The position numbers were made by a program, and so were the translations under genes. The notes beneath the pieces are model-generated. The model was not told the DNA's origin, did not search any database, and saw nothing but the letters and a program-made list of their open reading frames with translations. DNA of 64,000 nt, taken from Opisthorchis felineus (taxonomy: Eukaryota > Platyhelminthes > Trematoda > Opisthorchiida > Opisthorchiidae). Positions 36,304 through 48,578 of the stretch are shown here, in pieces. Numbering within the stretch: the first letter of the stretch is position 1; each line of letters starts with the position of its first letter. The stretch spans positions 109,423 through 173,422 of the forward strand of contig SJOL01001804.1 of the NCBI GenBank assembly GCA_004794785.1, given 5' to 3'.

Positions 36304-38039
36304 GTGGTTGTTTTGCCCAACGACTCGGTCCCCAAACTTGACCATGTGTGTGTCCCTACCTATATCCTCTGTCAGTGGAGTTATCGGTCCCCTGTCCACG
36401 ACTGCTGAACCAAGGATTGTGTCTTAGTTCCTAGTCCTTCAAACTTATCTACAGGTGTAGGAAAATCCTTTGGGATCTTTTAGACTACTTACGTATAGGT
36501 GGTCATCCTGCCGGTTTTTTTAACGTTCACTCAAAGACTGCTTCTTAAAATTGCCCATTTTGTTCGCTACTTAATCACCTAAATCATGCGCACCTCATGT
36601 ACGGCTTCCAAAAACAAACTATTAGCTGGCAGGAGTCTTGCCTCCTGCGACTCTGTGGACAATTCATGTCTCGTTTGAAATTTGGTATGTACTGAAACAC
36701 ATAACGTCCTCGCGAGTACCTCCTTCCTTCAGCCTACATTGATGGACATGTTAAACGTTTAGTGTTTCTTACACGCAGTTACGCATTACTATTCACCTTT
36801 GTTTACTGACTATTCAAAGCAGGTTGCGCAATACTTCAAACTGCAAATTTCGCCTGTGAATTTCGTTAGTGTGGTCCAAAACCAGCGTCCCTCGGTCGCA
36901 GCATATACCACGAATGATGCGAAATTTCACTGGTAACTAAGTATTTGATATCGTTGTTTGTGTTCATGTCTAATAGAATCAGACATCCGTGTGTGTTCAT
37001 CGACCTCCGTCCCCTGACTCTACATATGCATCAGTAGTTTGCGCAAAGCACCATGTTCAGTTCCGTTAAACATGTTAGGATGTGCCAGGTACGCGGAACA
37101 ATCCATTGGTGTTGATCAGCAAATACCCTGTGAAATTGAATCACTCTGTACGTGGACCGTGTTATTTTACCTGACCGTACATTAGTGCTTATCAATAAAA
37201 TCACAAGCAGTGACTTGCGGAAAATCAGTGTCCAGTTTGCTTTCACTTACTATTGTCTCCGGAGTAATCGATGTACTTTAGAAAAACCAATTCCGTCAAC
37301 AGCAAGAACTGTAGTTTTTCTAGATTTTTATGAGGTGACAAACTATTTTACCTCGTACGCTCACCGTAACTTTGAGTTGTAATATTGGTTTGAGGATCAT
37401 CATTCAGCTCCAATGAAAAAACAACGCTGAAATTGTCAATTCGGATTTCGTCATTAATAAATCTATGCACTGGGGCCCTGATTGTAAGTAGCTTCCTCCC
37501 CAAGGCTTACAGTTTGCGTCGAGGCTTGCAAACATACCCATTATGCAAAGTCGGTTGGGCTCCTGATAGGTCCCATGAAGCATCGCGTGGAAAAAATTAA
37601 GCATTGTGTTTTCAACAAGAAAAAACGAGCGATTTACGGCTTCTAGTGCCAACACAGTTGAAAGAACGTTTCATCCGTCACACATCAACGCTATGAGATG
37701 ATTAAACGCAAAACGACATTAATTTTATCCTCATTAAAGAAACTTCAATTCAGAGGCAACTCACAAACACGTACACATCAGAATCACAGTCGCGCACTAT
37801 TGAATCTAACTTGACCACTTTACAATTCCCCTATACATTTGCTTACTCCGCCCATTTACTTTTGATCTCCATTTGTTTTGCCCATCTGTACCCGTCACTC
37901 ACCTTGCCGCAAAGGCCGTCCTGTCCGACATCGACACAGTATGGTCTGCGTGCGAATTTGCGCGACTGACCTATTTATCGATGCCTTTTTGTGGCCCGTT
38001 TGCTGAACCTTCCCTGACTTGCTCTCTCATGATTTCCGT

Positions 38040-38282
38040 TTAACCGCACCGACAATCAGAATCCCGAGACTGTCTCCGGAAGGAACAACCGCAACCCACA
38101 CTGCCCAGCCAATATCCCGCTCGCCGTTGTTTGGTTTGCGAACCTCGACGATGCACTGTGCCGGTCAGTGACAGACTTGTGCACTTGTTAACGCCACGAA
38201 CGTCGACAATTGAGGTTTGTTGTATAACTTGACTTAACTTTGTACAAATAGTACCGTATACTTTCGAACCCAATTCTATCTT
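38040..38282 (-). CDS. Possible exon or repeat-derived reading frame
   Basis: The frame opens after CGAATATCAG|AAGATA and runs 80 codons to a TAA. It includes TSIVDVRGVNKCTSLSL and ends in an R/C/G-rich tail (RRQSRDSDCRCG). The end of the stretch is more GC-rich than its surroundings, so it could also be a retroelement remnant. No domain is recognised. Confidence 0.2.
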   Translation of the reverse strand, partial: KIELGSKVYGTICTKLSQVIQQTSIVDVRGVNKCTSLSLTGTVHRRGSQTKQRRAGYWLGSVGCGCSFRRQSRDSDCRCG

Positions 38283-40939
38283 CTGATATTCGGGATTGTT
38301 GAAACTAAGCGTCACTCAGAGCTCCGTATCGGAAACCACAACACGCATTCATTGTACAAGATTATTCATTGACTCAGGGAAAATCTCATTTATAGCGCTT
38401 TTAGCTCAGGAGACAATAGGTTTGATCTGGTGCAGTGTATTTTGTTCTAAGATCTCATTACGCAACGGCGTATATGGTGACTGTAAGCAACAACATGTCG
38501 GCAGTTAAATGGACGCTTGAACGATCTTGGTTTTACAATTTGCCTCTGAACAATCACATACAAAGAATAATTATAACCGTTTATTTTAGAGGACCAGATA
38601 TGTTGCAGTTAGCTTACAAAAGGAACCGCGACTTTCAAATCCCTTGCCTTTTCTACTGATTGGAGGAATCTAGCTATCTGGCATGATTAGTACACACAAG
38701 GCTCCTAGTGAAGATGTTGAGCAAAACTACTTTGCAAGATAATTTTCCAAAAGTTAAAATATGTTACCAATCGAAATCAGATTTCTCGCGGGTCAAATCT
38801 GCCAAAATCATCAAACGCCAAATCCGCTTGGATTAAATAGTTGGGTAGTTTCCCACGAGAAAGGGAAAGTTCATGACTATTGTTTTGAAATCCTGCATAA
38901 TGCACCCGTGGTATGGTTGAAAATCTCAGCTAATGTGGTCACCAGATTATCTGTTTACCAACTGTTTAGGTCCGTTCATCAACGTATTCTAAGAAAACAC
39001 AGGACATCAGCCTAAGTAATAATATCGCAGAGTCGCAGAAAGTACTTTGCAAAACATCCCCCCCATGTATGCCACGCATCTAACAAGCAGGAGCGAAGTT
39101 TGATGAATGAGTTTGAAGCTTCACACAAAGTCCGTAAGTGAGGTATTTTGTTTCCGCAACTTAATGTTCCGTCAACTGTTCAGATTGTCATTCCTGGGAT
39201 AATGGTTCTACGTTAAGAAAACACCTTTGAAGTTTTCTGCAAGAAAAGTGTTTCTAAGAACTCTGAGAACATATTTCACCAGCAGTTTGTGTTGAGTGGA
39301 CCGCCTTGCATTCCAAGCTAACCTTACCTAAGAACTGGGAAATCTTGCCGGTTAGAAACAGAAAATGTGTGGCCTTCCCAAAAACATGAAAATGTCACGA
39401 ATCGTTGCGTCAAATCACTGAATCCAAGCTTTGGTTCCATACCAAATGGACCACGGTGAAATAAACTAGGTGTGGAAAGAAAACTTTTATTGTTTGTTGC
39501 CAACATATTGAGCGACATGGCAGAAATTTGACCGGAATCAAACAAGCCAAAGGTAATAATTAGTTGCGAAATATTCCACTTGATATAAGGGATAGTTTCT
39601 TGTGATTATTCAAGCTGGGGCTTCAATTAGTTAGCCACCAAATTACAATTGTTCGGACTCCATCTGCCACATCATCCGCTGTGCGTGCATTGGATACTAT
39701 TAGAGGAAACATCCACTGATGATTTCACAGCCGATTGCATTTCCGTAATTTGCCAATGGTCTAAAGTTGTAAATATGATGAACAGATGGTGGGCCAAAAG
39801 CTCCCCACTTTAGCCTTTAATCTGAATTATCTGGACATCTGTTTAAAACTTTCAAGTGATTTATTTGATTTATTTCTCCTCAGTGATTATTCAGGAAGAT
39901 GAATGGGTTGTGTTTGTGTCGTTATTCTACGGTATAATTGCATGCTCACACAATGTCATCAGCGATTTATATCAGAATTATTAATCACCTGAAGCCAAAT
40001 CTGTCAAGTGAAATCAGTATCAGGTAAAATCCACTTACATCGACACAGAGCAATCCACATTGGCACATTTGGTACTACGAACTGCCTATGCTTTTTACCA
40101 GGTGCAACAACGGTTCATGTATCAGGTGACTTAATCTCCAAAGAACTCTAGTAAGACTATACTGTGTGCGAACATGCATATACAGTGACTTCCTCCACTA
40201 TGGTACCCCCGAATAGAATCTCCCCTTCGACTGACCGCTTCATTCCGAACCCGCAGATTTTCAGACGTCTGACTAACGGACAAAACGTCAACCAGGCTGC
40301 ACCGAGCAATTGTGGCAACTTTATCCTTGTCACTCACCATCAAAATAATCTCCGCTCCAATTTCCGGATGTGGTTAAATCGGCTTGATAGCCGGTCTTCT
40401 ATAAAAGGATCATTCCAAGCCTTGAGGTTGACCGTAGAGCGTGAGCACAACGGTGGTCAGTTGATTTTTCTGATCTTCGCCAAAAGGGCCCATATGAACT
40501 AAAATTGCTCGAGGGAAACCCAGTCGTGTGGCTACTTTCGCAGCTGGATACCTGGGAGCCTCAGACAACCAGTTCATGAAAAAGGTGTTTCTGAAAATTT
40601 CTTGGTATCACCAGACACCGCTGAGTTATTCTCATAGCGTTAATGATCATTATCGTAAAGAGTAAAGTAATGCAGAAAATAGGTGATGCCACAACTCTTT
40701 TCACAAGGTGCACCCTGAAGGTATTTTTCAGGTCATATGAAACTCGTTTCGTGCGCCGGTTATTGAACTGATAACCGTAGACTGAATTGTCTTCCCAGAA
40801 TTTGGCAGAGATTCTAGAATGAATGCCTGTAAGCAAATGCTACCTGCACACTTGTCATCCTAGTCTATGATCACACCATGCTGGTTTTCAAGCAAGCACC
40901 TTAAATTAAATAAAAATAGACTACTTTGACGGTGAAAAC

Positions 40940-41105
40940 TTGTTAAGACCCCGAGATGTCGATGGCCTAGCCCATGTCCAGCCAGTGTCTGGTACCGGCT
41001 GACCATGGACTCATCGGCTGTTGTCGAGGACACAGCGATACAGCGCCAATACGTCAATTATGGTTTATCAGGTCATCTAGGTTTGCTACAGTGACCGAGG
41101 ACGAC
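40940..41105 (-). repeat. GC-rich patch, possible repeat fragment
   Basis: Contrasts with its AT-rich surroundings. On the minus strand it reads SSTTADESMVSRYQTLAGHG in an open frame. It contains several short palindromes such as GGTACC. No second copy was found in the window. Confidence 0.2.
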
Positions 41106-42654
41106 CAGGTAAGAAGCTGTAATTAGAGTTAATCAGCGAGTGACATGTAGAATGGAACTGATTTTGGGATCGTGGAATAGGTCGCTGATCATACACCCCA
41201 GTAAATAAGTTTTTGTAAATAAATTCGGCATAAATGTTCAAAAAGCATTCCGTGTATATTATCCACAAAAAGTTAATAATATTTAACTACACGCGTTGCC
41301 CCCATGTTTGTATGTAATCATTTGAATCAAAGATATATTCATCGGGCATATCTGGACTCGATTTACTCCGAGAGACAGTGCCGCCTAGTTTGGGTGGATC
41401 CAAAGTCAAGCTCTCTGGTCATTTTGCCCATTCTAAGCATAACTGGTGACCTCACAGAATATTTGTGCGGATTAAGTAAATTCTAAAAGCACCAAAAAGA
41501 TGACGGTCACATGCATATTATTTATCAAGCTGTCCAAAAGTAAAGGAGACTTTTGCGTTATACTTCGTGTCAACCAGGAATGTTGAGAAGCACCTATAAC
41601 GGCATTAATCTGGTGACGACTGAATTCTCAATTATGCGCTGTCGAAAATTGTAGAGGATCATGTTGATGGAAAAGTCGTAGAAATACTCTGAGCACCGGA
41701 ATTTGTTTTAGTCGATTCTGTACAAGCTAGACATTAGTCCAGATGACTTATCCTGCGGACGGTCCGGATGGCTGCTTGGTTAAAATTTATTGTTTAGTGG
41801 GCGAATGTGAAGAAGGGCAGGCAGTTCTAAACGTACAAAATCAACGTGGATTTAAGTACAGTGTGTAAAGCGCCTAATTCACATAAGGAAATTTTTGCGA
41901 GAATAGTGATTCCTGTTCTTTCTACTGTTAAAAGATTTCTGATAAATATTTGGGTTTTCACAGTGCCTGCATTACAGGTCTGATGCCTCTTTATTACGGA
42001 CGGGCAAACCTGTCTGCGAGTAAATACAATTCGTGCGAAAGTGCTTTTTCGTGGGTTTTTTAGTAACACCGTCGCCGGTCGCCCACTTAAACACTGAGCG
42101 TAGCAACCTCCAAATCTCTCTGACGCCATCAACAACCAGTGACGAGTAGCCTAACCAGCAGTCGGTATGGACCGGAAGTCAGGTGGAGAATCAGCTTTAA
42201 GCACTTTGTGGGCGGCAAATCAGTGCAAAGGTTCCGTTGATTTTGGGACTAAATTTGCATTTGTACCGTCCAGCTAAGTAAGTTTTTGCTATGTGAACCC
42301 TTTTTTCCCCTAAGCCTTTCTTATGGGAAGTGTAACCAGAGGTCATCTTGCAAAAGCCTGCTTTTAAATTGTAATCTGAGGACTTCCGGCAGTAAGCCAT
42401 CAGTACACTGCAGACGAATTTATAAACTATTCTCGCCAATGGAAATTTAATGTATCCGACGGGTCGCTCGGTCTATCGGCATCTTTCGTACAAATCAAGA
42501 CATATTTGAGTGGAGTTATACTTGGGTACTAAACTGAATTCTGCGTCCAGATTTCCTTAGACACCTGATTCGTTTTGCCGCAAAGGGATTTTTCTCATTA
42601 TAGGTCAATGTTGTGGTGGCTCTCCTAGCATTTCGCGTAGTTCTCATTTATTAC

Positions 42655-42831
42655 TTAAAGAGTAATTTGGTCCAACTGCCTCGTGCAACATATAAACAGC
42701 GAGAATATGTGGAATGGTATCTGGAGTGCAGTAATGAAAAGTAATTTGCTGTGAAAGTTTAAAAACGTAGGCTTTCATATCCAGGTGTGGACAGTTGAAC
42801 TCGTACCATTGAGTTAACATTATTCCCGACA
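42655..42831 (-). CDS. Candidate internal exon, unknown protein
   Basis: 177 bases between a good acceptor (branch-like ACTAAT, then TTTAACTCCTCTAAG) and TTTAA|GTAATA. It encodes 58 residues including MLTQWYEFNCPHLDMKAY, FKLSQQITFHYCTPD and AVYMLHEAVGPNYSL. It needs one base at the start and leaves one base at the end, the same phases as the candidate at 34110-34229. No family is recognised. Confidence 0.35.
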
Positions 42832-43149
42832 CTTAGAGGAGTTAAACTGATTAGTGGCCGGATGAATATATGTCCTTCATTTCTGGAAATTTGTTTCCGT
42901 CCACTGGCTTCAGAAAGAAGTTACTTCTCTCTAACTCTTCTCAACTCCCCAGCGTGAAATAAAGCGAAGAACCGTGTGGCGCTTGTCGCAGCCACTGTTC
43001 ACTATGCCTTGTGCAAACGTTATTAGGTGCTTCGAGCGGCACAACTAGGAGACTTACTGGATCTTCGTTCGAATCGACAAGCTAACAAGTCAGATGGCTC
43101 AAATGTTAACAGGTTCGACTGCTCAGATCTAACCATTCAGGTGCATCCA

Positions 43150-43340
43150 GTGGACGCTGGTGGAGTAGAGTTAATAGGCTCACCTTCCGTAACAGATGCC
43201 TGGAGTTCAAACCCCGCCAAGATCAAGAATGTGCACCACTGATGAGCTCTAATAAGAGCAAAACTCGAGCCCAGTGCTTCCCCACTCTTTTGGTGCACAC
43301 TCACTGTGGTAAGTATGCCAAAACAGAGGGAGAACTGTTC
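43150..43340 (+). mobile_element. SINE-like element with hammerhead-like core
   Basis: A tRNA-like head (GGTGGAGTAGAGTTAATAGG, B-box GAGTTCAAACCCC) is followed about 30 bases on by a hammerhead-like core at 43239-43264. The core has CTGATGA, a perfect stem II (GCTCT-AATA-AGAGC), and AAAAC where GAAAC is expected. Then come CCCAGTGCTTCC, TTGGTGCACACTCAC and GAGGGAGAACTGTTC, matching the 3' ends of the copies at 31928 and 53683. The G-to-A change at the GAA position predicts loss of self-cleavage. Confidence 0.7.
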
Positions 43341-44450
43341 AAACTAGAGTACCATGAACGGTGCTTCCTATTTTACAACAAAACATAAAGGTTTACGAAC
43401 ATATGTTTTCGTTAATTTCTCTTCTGTAAAATACTGTTATACAATATATAATGGGATCATAACAATGCCGGAAGCTTTACGGCTGCTCCAAATTAACAGT
43501 GCTGTCTATCACTACTATTAGACCAACCGACATCACCGTGAGTCCCCATAAAAACAACCCACCAGTCACAGCCCCAGCAAACTAAAACTAATCAGATAGT
43601 GCCACGATTTTGGACCTTTGGCAAAGCGTTTGGCACAGTCATAACTTCAACCCATATTTTATCGCAATACGACCCAGGGGACAGGCTATCAAAATCATAC
43701 GTTTGCGGAACTTTACGCGTTTAGCCGCCACACCGCCTGGCTCCGAACTCAGTGCAACCACGAAAAACGCTTACTGGTTGTGCGGAGGTTAAAATTCTAA
43801 GTGTTAACCACTTAGAGAAAGTTAGTCTTTGTTAAAGGGGTCCAAATAACAACCAGTAATGTACATCCATTCTTCGGCATTTACAGACGTAAGCGATCCT
43901 AAGAATATGTGGTTTACTCTCGCCATCAATGAAAATGTAGCAACCCATTATCAAACCTTTCACACATCGATTCTTTACCACACTTTACCATAGTGTGTAT
44001 AGGCACACATGATTAAAGATCCTTCGGCTGGAGCAACTCCGCTCTGTTAGAAAACTTGACCTTGTATCTTGTTAGGTATACTCCCGGTCCAGTTTGTTTA
44101 TATGACTTTGCGTTACAAAGTGGGACGGAATACAAAATCGAAGTTCTCCAAATATGTTTAACGAACCTGTCACGATATACATCTTGCAGCCACAGCTTCC
44201 AAGACACTGGCAAGCTATCTAGGTACCACAGATGTTTCAAACTTTTATCAGCGGGCACTTACTAGAGACTCTAACTCAAATCGAATTTTACATGCGTCAG
44301 TTCTGCAAATTTAAGAGTAATTTCGTTCTCCGCATTGAACTCAACGTACTTTTCTAATAAAGAACTTCCAGTGAAATTTTTCCAAGGTGCCGAATTTCTT
44401 TCGCCATGCAGGATGTAAAGTCTCATCTACTGCACTAATTTCGTTGACGC

Positions 44451-44462
44451 CCTCCAATTACA
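44451..44462. repeat. Target-site duplication, left copy
   Basis: CCTCCAATTACA, identical to 44522-44533 on the other side of the small insertion. Confidence 0.8.
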
Positions 44463-44521
44463 GTACGGCAGTGAAGCATCAGTGTCAACACTGATGTTGC
44501 TGTCTTTGATGATGATGATGA
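44463..44521 (+). mobile_element. Tiny truncated retroelement insertion with hairpin and GAT tail
   Basis: 59 bases beginning GTACGGCAGTGAAGC and ending in GATGATGATGATGA. They are flanked by perfect 12-bp copies of CCTCCAATTACA (44451-44462 and 44522-44533), a target-site duplication. The insert folds: 44477-44484 pairs perfectly with 44489-44496 around a TCAA loop, and 44467-44474 pairs with 44497-44504 with three wobbles. The simple-repeat tail and 12-bp duplication indicate target-primed reverse transcription, as by RTE- or CR1-type LINEs. Confidence 0.8.
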
Positions 44522-44533
44522 CCTCCAATTACA
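44522..44533. repeat. Target-site duplication, right copy
   Basis: CCTCCAATTACA, identical to 44451-44462. Confidence 0.8.
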
Positions 44534-46723
44534 ACTTGATGCCAGATAGTCGCTCTGTCTTAACCATTAGCTGGCTAACAAACCTACTTTCAGCTCGTAA
44601 AAATTGCTAACAAAATGACAGTACGTTGTGATACGGACGACCCTACTGGCTTCTGGGCTTATTGTACGAGATTGTGGAAGACGCGGGAAACCTGATATTA
44701 TAAGGGTAAAATAGGATGAGCTGTAGAAAACTTCGTAGACCAGTTGTTTACATGTAGGGCACAGCTAAGCCGCAGGTAAACCAGTTTACATGGCACTATG
44801 TGTCTGACAACGGCAATGACCCCTGCGCAGAGTGTGTTGGCTGTCCACCTTGTGACACTGCCTCAATGCTTACTTCTGGAAACCTTACCCTATCCGTATG
44901 TGATTCCTTTTCATTGTGCTTCTGGACATCTTGTGCTGGAAGCTGCATACTGACGTGCACGCAAAGATGTCAAAATTACTCTCCGCTTGATTCTTATTTT
45001 TTTCGTTCTAGTGTCTCAGTTGTGCTACTCTGCAGGAACCTAACTGTCCTCCTCCGGAGTAAAATAGCTCACACAATGCCAACCTCACCACAAAAAGGTT
45101 GTTTTTGTTTGGTTGCAGCCAGTGTGATCCTAACAGAAATCCGTTTGAACACGTTCATTTTCCATTCTGTAAACAGTTTGACATTGGTTCACTCTCCCAC
45201 ACCTTGTGTTTCCATCCCACAGATCGGGCATGCTGTTATGGCGTTTCTTCTGCTACTGTGGGGCATAAAATCATGTGATAAAAAACGTGTTTCCCAAAGC
45301 AGTTCAGAAACGGTACTTTCTTTTCTTCCCTATGTGATTCAAATACGAACATTTTAATGCTGAATTTGATTGCCAAGCGTAAATGCCTATGAGGCGAGAA
45401 TCGTAGCGTTTCTTACAAATAGTGTGAAAGGAACAATTCTAGCGTTATGAAAATTACCCTTAAATCAAGTTAAATTCCCACAGACCTAATGAAGAAATTT
45501 CAAAATACTCCCGGCTTATATTCACCGGAGGATAAGGATAACCCAGAAAATGTCACAAGAACCCTCAAGTATTCCATCCACTGTGCATTTAAGGCCAACG
45601 GCTCCATGAATGGCCTCACTGAGGTCCAGTTATATAGGGCCACTTGAATAAATCTTAACATGAAACATTTCAGCATGGGTGCCGGCACCGCCGAGAAAAA
45701 TGTCATAACTTTCAAGCTCAATTACTATATCTGCCAATTACAGTCATAAAATTTTCGGAGGGATGCACCATGTTGCTCACAGCCATCCAAACCACGACAG
45801 TGTGAGACCAATTGAAATTGTTGGGATATAACAGGATCACACGCGTTAAAAAAAGGCCCACTCGCTGCGATAATAAAGAATAACATATGGTAATCCATTT
45901 ATTTTACCTGAGCGATCCAATAGCTTCCCTTGTTAATCAAGCGTCGAATAAAAGTTTGGGATCCAGGAGTAGTTATCTTTAATGTTTTGTTTTGGTTCAG
46001 CAGGACGCTGAGCAGATAGCTCTCATTCAGTACAAAAACCGATTCACTGATATCACCACAATGATGGGCGGGGAATGAAGTAATCTAATCACAAGATTAC
46101 TTGTCATCGGATATTCCTGACTGCATAGCATACCAACGTAGCAGGCTGGTAAGTTTTAAAACAGTGTAATTTCCACTTTGGGTCACCGGAGAATCTGTCA
46201 TCTAAGATAAAAGCAATAAGAAGGATGTGCGGGAAGCTTTAAGACCCGAAGTTGTGTAACTATAAAAAACAAATAAGCCATTTGGAAAATGCTGAATTTC
46301 CTCAAAGCACCCCGATCATTTGGAATAACGCAAAATCCGGATACGCTTGCTTTAGCAGGACCAGCCCTGTGGGTCATCATCGTACTCACCGGTCTACCTT
46401 ATAAACATAACATTGCAAAGCCCAGTTAAGTGTGCCCCGACTTTCTCATTCCAAGGAAGATATCATTAATCCTAGTATTACTGAAACATTGACAGCTTAC
46501 CCCCTAACTCAGTGACGATGTAATTGGGGACTTGTAGTTACACTTTCATTGTGCTATGCTGCAGTAGGTGATTTATTAGACTGAAACAAAGTAATTAATG
46601 GAGCATGTCGGCAGCTCGGTGATGAACGGGTAACCGGTACCAGTGTCCAATTTTACGCCATCATGCCTAGACTGGCTGATGACTTGCGTCAGGTGTCTAT
46701 TCACCCGACCATTTTTTCCTCAG

Positions 46724-46787
46724 GTTTACATTGGCACCATACCTGCGGCACCACATGCAAGTTCGCGAGCGGTCGCTAAAAAAACAA
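46724..46787 (+). CDS. Possible small exon, unknown protein
   Basis: Follows a very strong acceptor (CCATTTTTTCCTCAG) and ends at AAACAA|GTATCA. One leading base is followed by 21 codons, FTLAPYLRHHMQVRERSLKK and Q. Its entry phase fits the exit phase of 36240-36303, but 10 kb separates them. An alternative frame through the same bases stays open to 46975. Confidence 0.2.
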
Positions 46788-48393
46788 GTATCAATCATAT
46801 ATGCTTCATGCTGCTTTGTAATGAAAATCATATACAACCGTTCCTCATCGGTTGGAAGTCAAACGCGCTTCAACTGGTCGACCAAATATTATGGATTAAA
46901 ACAACGTACTATGTGGTGTCAAAGATCTTTGCTACACCATATTTCCTAGTTGGATTTAACACAAAGCATTCCTAAATCATCCATGTAACAACTAAAGTAT
47001 ATAATATTATTCAACTACTTTTACCGGAACGCATACAATGACGTTAGACACCGCCTTATTAAAGATGAACTTACATCGGAATATATGCTGTCTCTTTTTC
47101 CAACATAGTATGCAGCATTTTTGTTTAAGATTTTATCGTCCCGTATTTTTTGTTGGATCAAGTGACATATCAGCCAATGGATTGTCCAACGGCACAATAA
47201 CCTGACTTTAAATGTTTGGCGTTGATTTTAAATCAAGTTTGCCCATAAAGCAATGTTGGCATACAGCAAGCTGCTATTTCAACAAATAGGAGGAAATAAG
47301 TTAGGGACAAATAACTAGGACAACCTTTTCTAAATAATGATTTGTGAAAACATATGAACGGCTATCACTTACTCCGGCAGATATCTTATGGTAATCATCT
47401 TTTTAGTATTGACATTTAACTGACTCATGCTTGATGACCGGTCTTTAGTTGGGTTTCTCTGAAAACATGTAACCGTTTGTAAGACATGTAAGACGTATCC
47501 GCTTGCCACAAGTTGGAGGATAGATCTACGTTGAGATGGTTTCATCCAACAAGTATCAAACTGCGTGGAGTACCATTGTGCTTAGAATAATTACTTCGCA
47601 ATTATTTTCCTTTGTCCGATTTCATTCGCTTTGAGCAGTCCACTTTCTCTTTTGGCGCCATCATTTCCGTTAGACTATACCAGTGAGTGGAAAGCACTGA
47701 GCTCAAGGTTTGCTTTTGATTGGACTCATTAACATGACATTTTCCAAATGAGATACGGTCATGAAATGGCTTTTAAACAGTCTGCTTCCATTCGTGCAAT
47801 AAACTTGTAAAGTATCTTGTTGGATAAAATGATGTACACACAATTAGGGAAAAATAGTCGGATGGCAAGCGCAATCTTGAAGACTTTTGATGACACGATA
47901 TGGCGCAGGATTATAAAGTTGGATGACGGAAAGTCCAACCCACCATCACATATAAGATGAGCGTAGATTAATTTTCTACTGGGTGCAACAACTAGACTGG
48001 CACACTTGAAATTTATCAGTTAGTACAACGATTATGGGGTGATTTCCGTCACGAAAACTTTCATTTGTCGAGAAAATGAACCCCGACACACGTGTGCCAT
48101 GGAGGGAGTTGCTACGTTATGCTTACAATAACTTATCAGTTTCGAAGGAAATCCGTTGCTAGCTCTTTAAATACACATGGTAACCGCTTTCTTGAAGTAT
48201 ATTTCTAACTTCACGTTGGGTTCATTCAACTCATTCTACTTACACTACTGTTCTCCGATTAAGGGTCACTGAAACTGGATGAACGTTCCCCGTCTTCGGA
48301 GTGACAGATAAATTGGGTCCAGAAGCATCATTATTTGTAACTTGTTTTCGATTACTGCTATCTCTCTTACGAAGGGCAGTGATTCTGTTGTAG

Positions 48394-48578
48394 CCTCCTG
48401 CATTACGCTGAACTTAATACGGTATCCAAATATTGATAAAATTCGCTGGACTTTTCACTTTTTATTGCAACTAACGATTGATCTACGTGTGTTCAAAATA
48501 CCCACTGGAATCCGTTTCGCTTACGTATCAACCGAAATAGAAGATTATGAAGATACCACTGCCAGGCGTTGTGTGTGA
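48394..48578 (+). CDS. Candidate 3' terminal exon, unknown protein
   Basis: The frame opens after GATTCTGTTGTAG and runs 61 codons to TGA. It contains RYPNIDKIRWTFHFLLQ, FKIPTGIRFAYVSTEIEDYE and ends DTTARRCV. The charged second half looks coding. No AATAAA was seen close downstream; the nearest weak ATTAAA is near 48858. No family is recognised. Confidence 0.3.

Larger units (their letters stand above)
36304..42654. other. Mostly non-coding
   Basis: Holds the weak candidate at 38040 and the GC-rich patch at 40940. A protein-like minus-strand frame at 40131-40343 (VATIARCSLVDVLSVSQ, NEAVSRRGDSIRG) lacks firm splice edges. Confidence 0.45.

Noticed and set aside
37660..37700. Hammerhead-like GTTGATG ... 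GATGAAACG on the minus strand
   Set aside because: Stem II does not pair and there is no tRNA-like head nearby.
41840..41980. Open frames on both strands (HKEIFARIVIPVLSTVKRF on plus, another on minus)
   Set aside because: Neither strand has a convincing pair of splice sites, so no choice could be made.
44056..44265. Fibronectin III-like LQSGTEYKIEVLQIC
   Set aside because: Only one strand of the fold matches; the rest of the domain is missing, and the opposite strand has an equally protein-like frame.
44800..45357. 185-codon plus-strand open frame, C/S-rich
   Set aside because: Low-complexity, crossed by three acceptor-like pyrimidine tracts, no recognisable domain.
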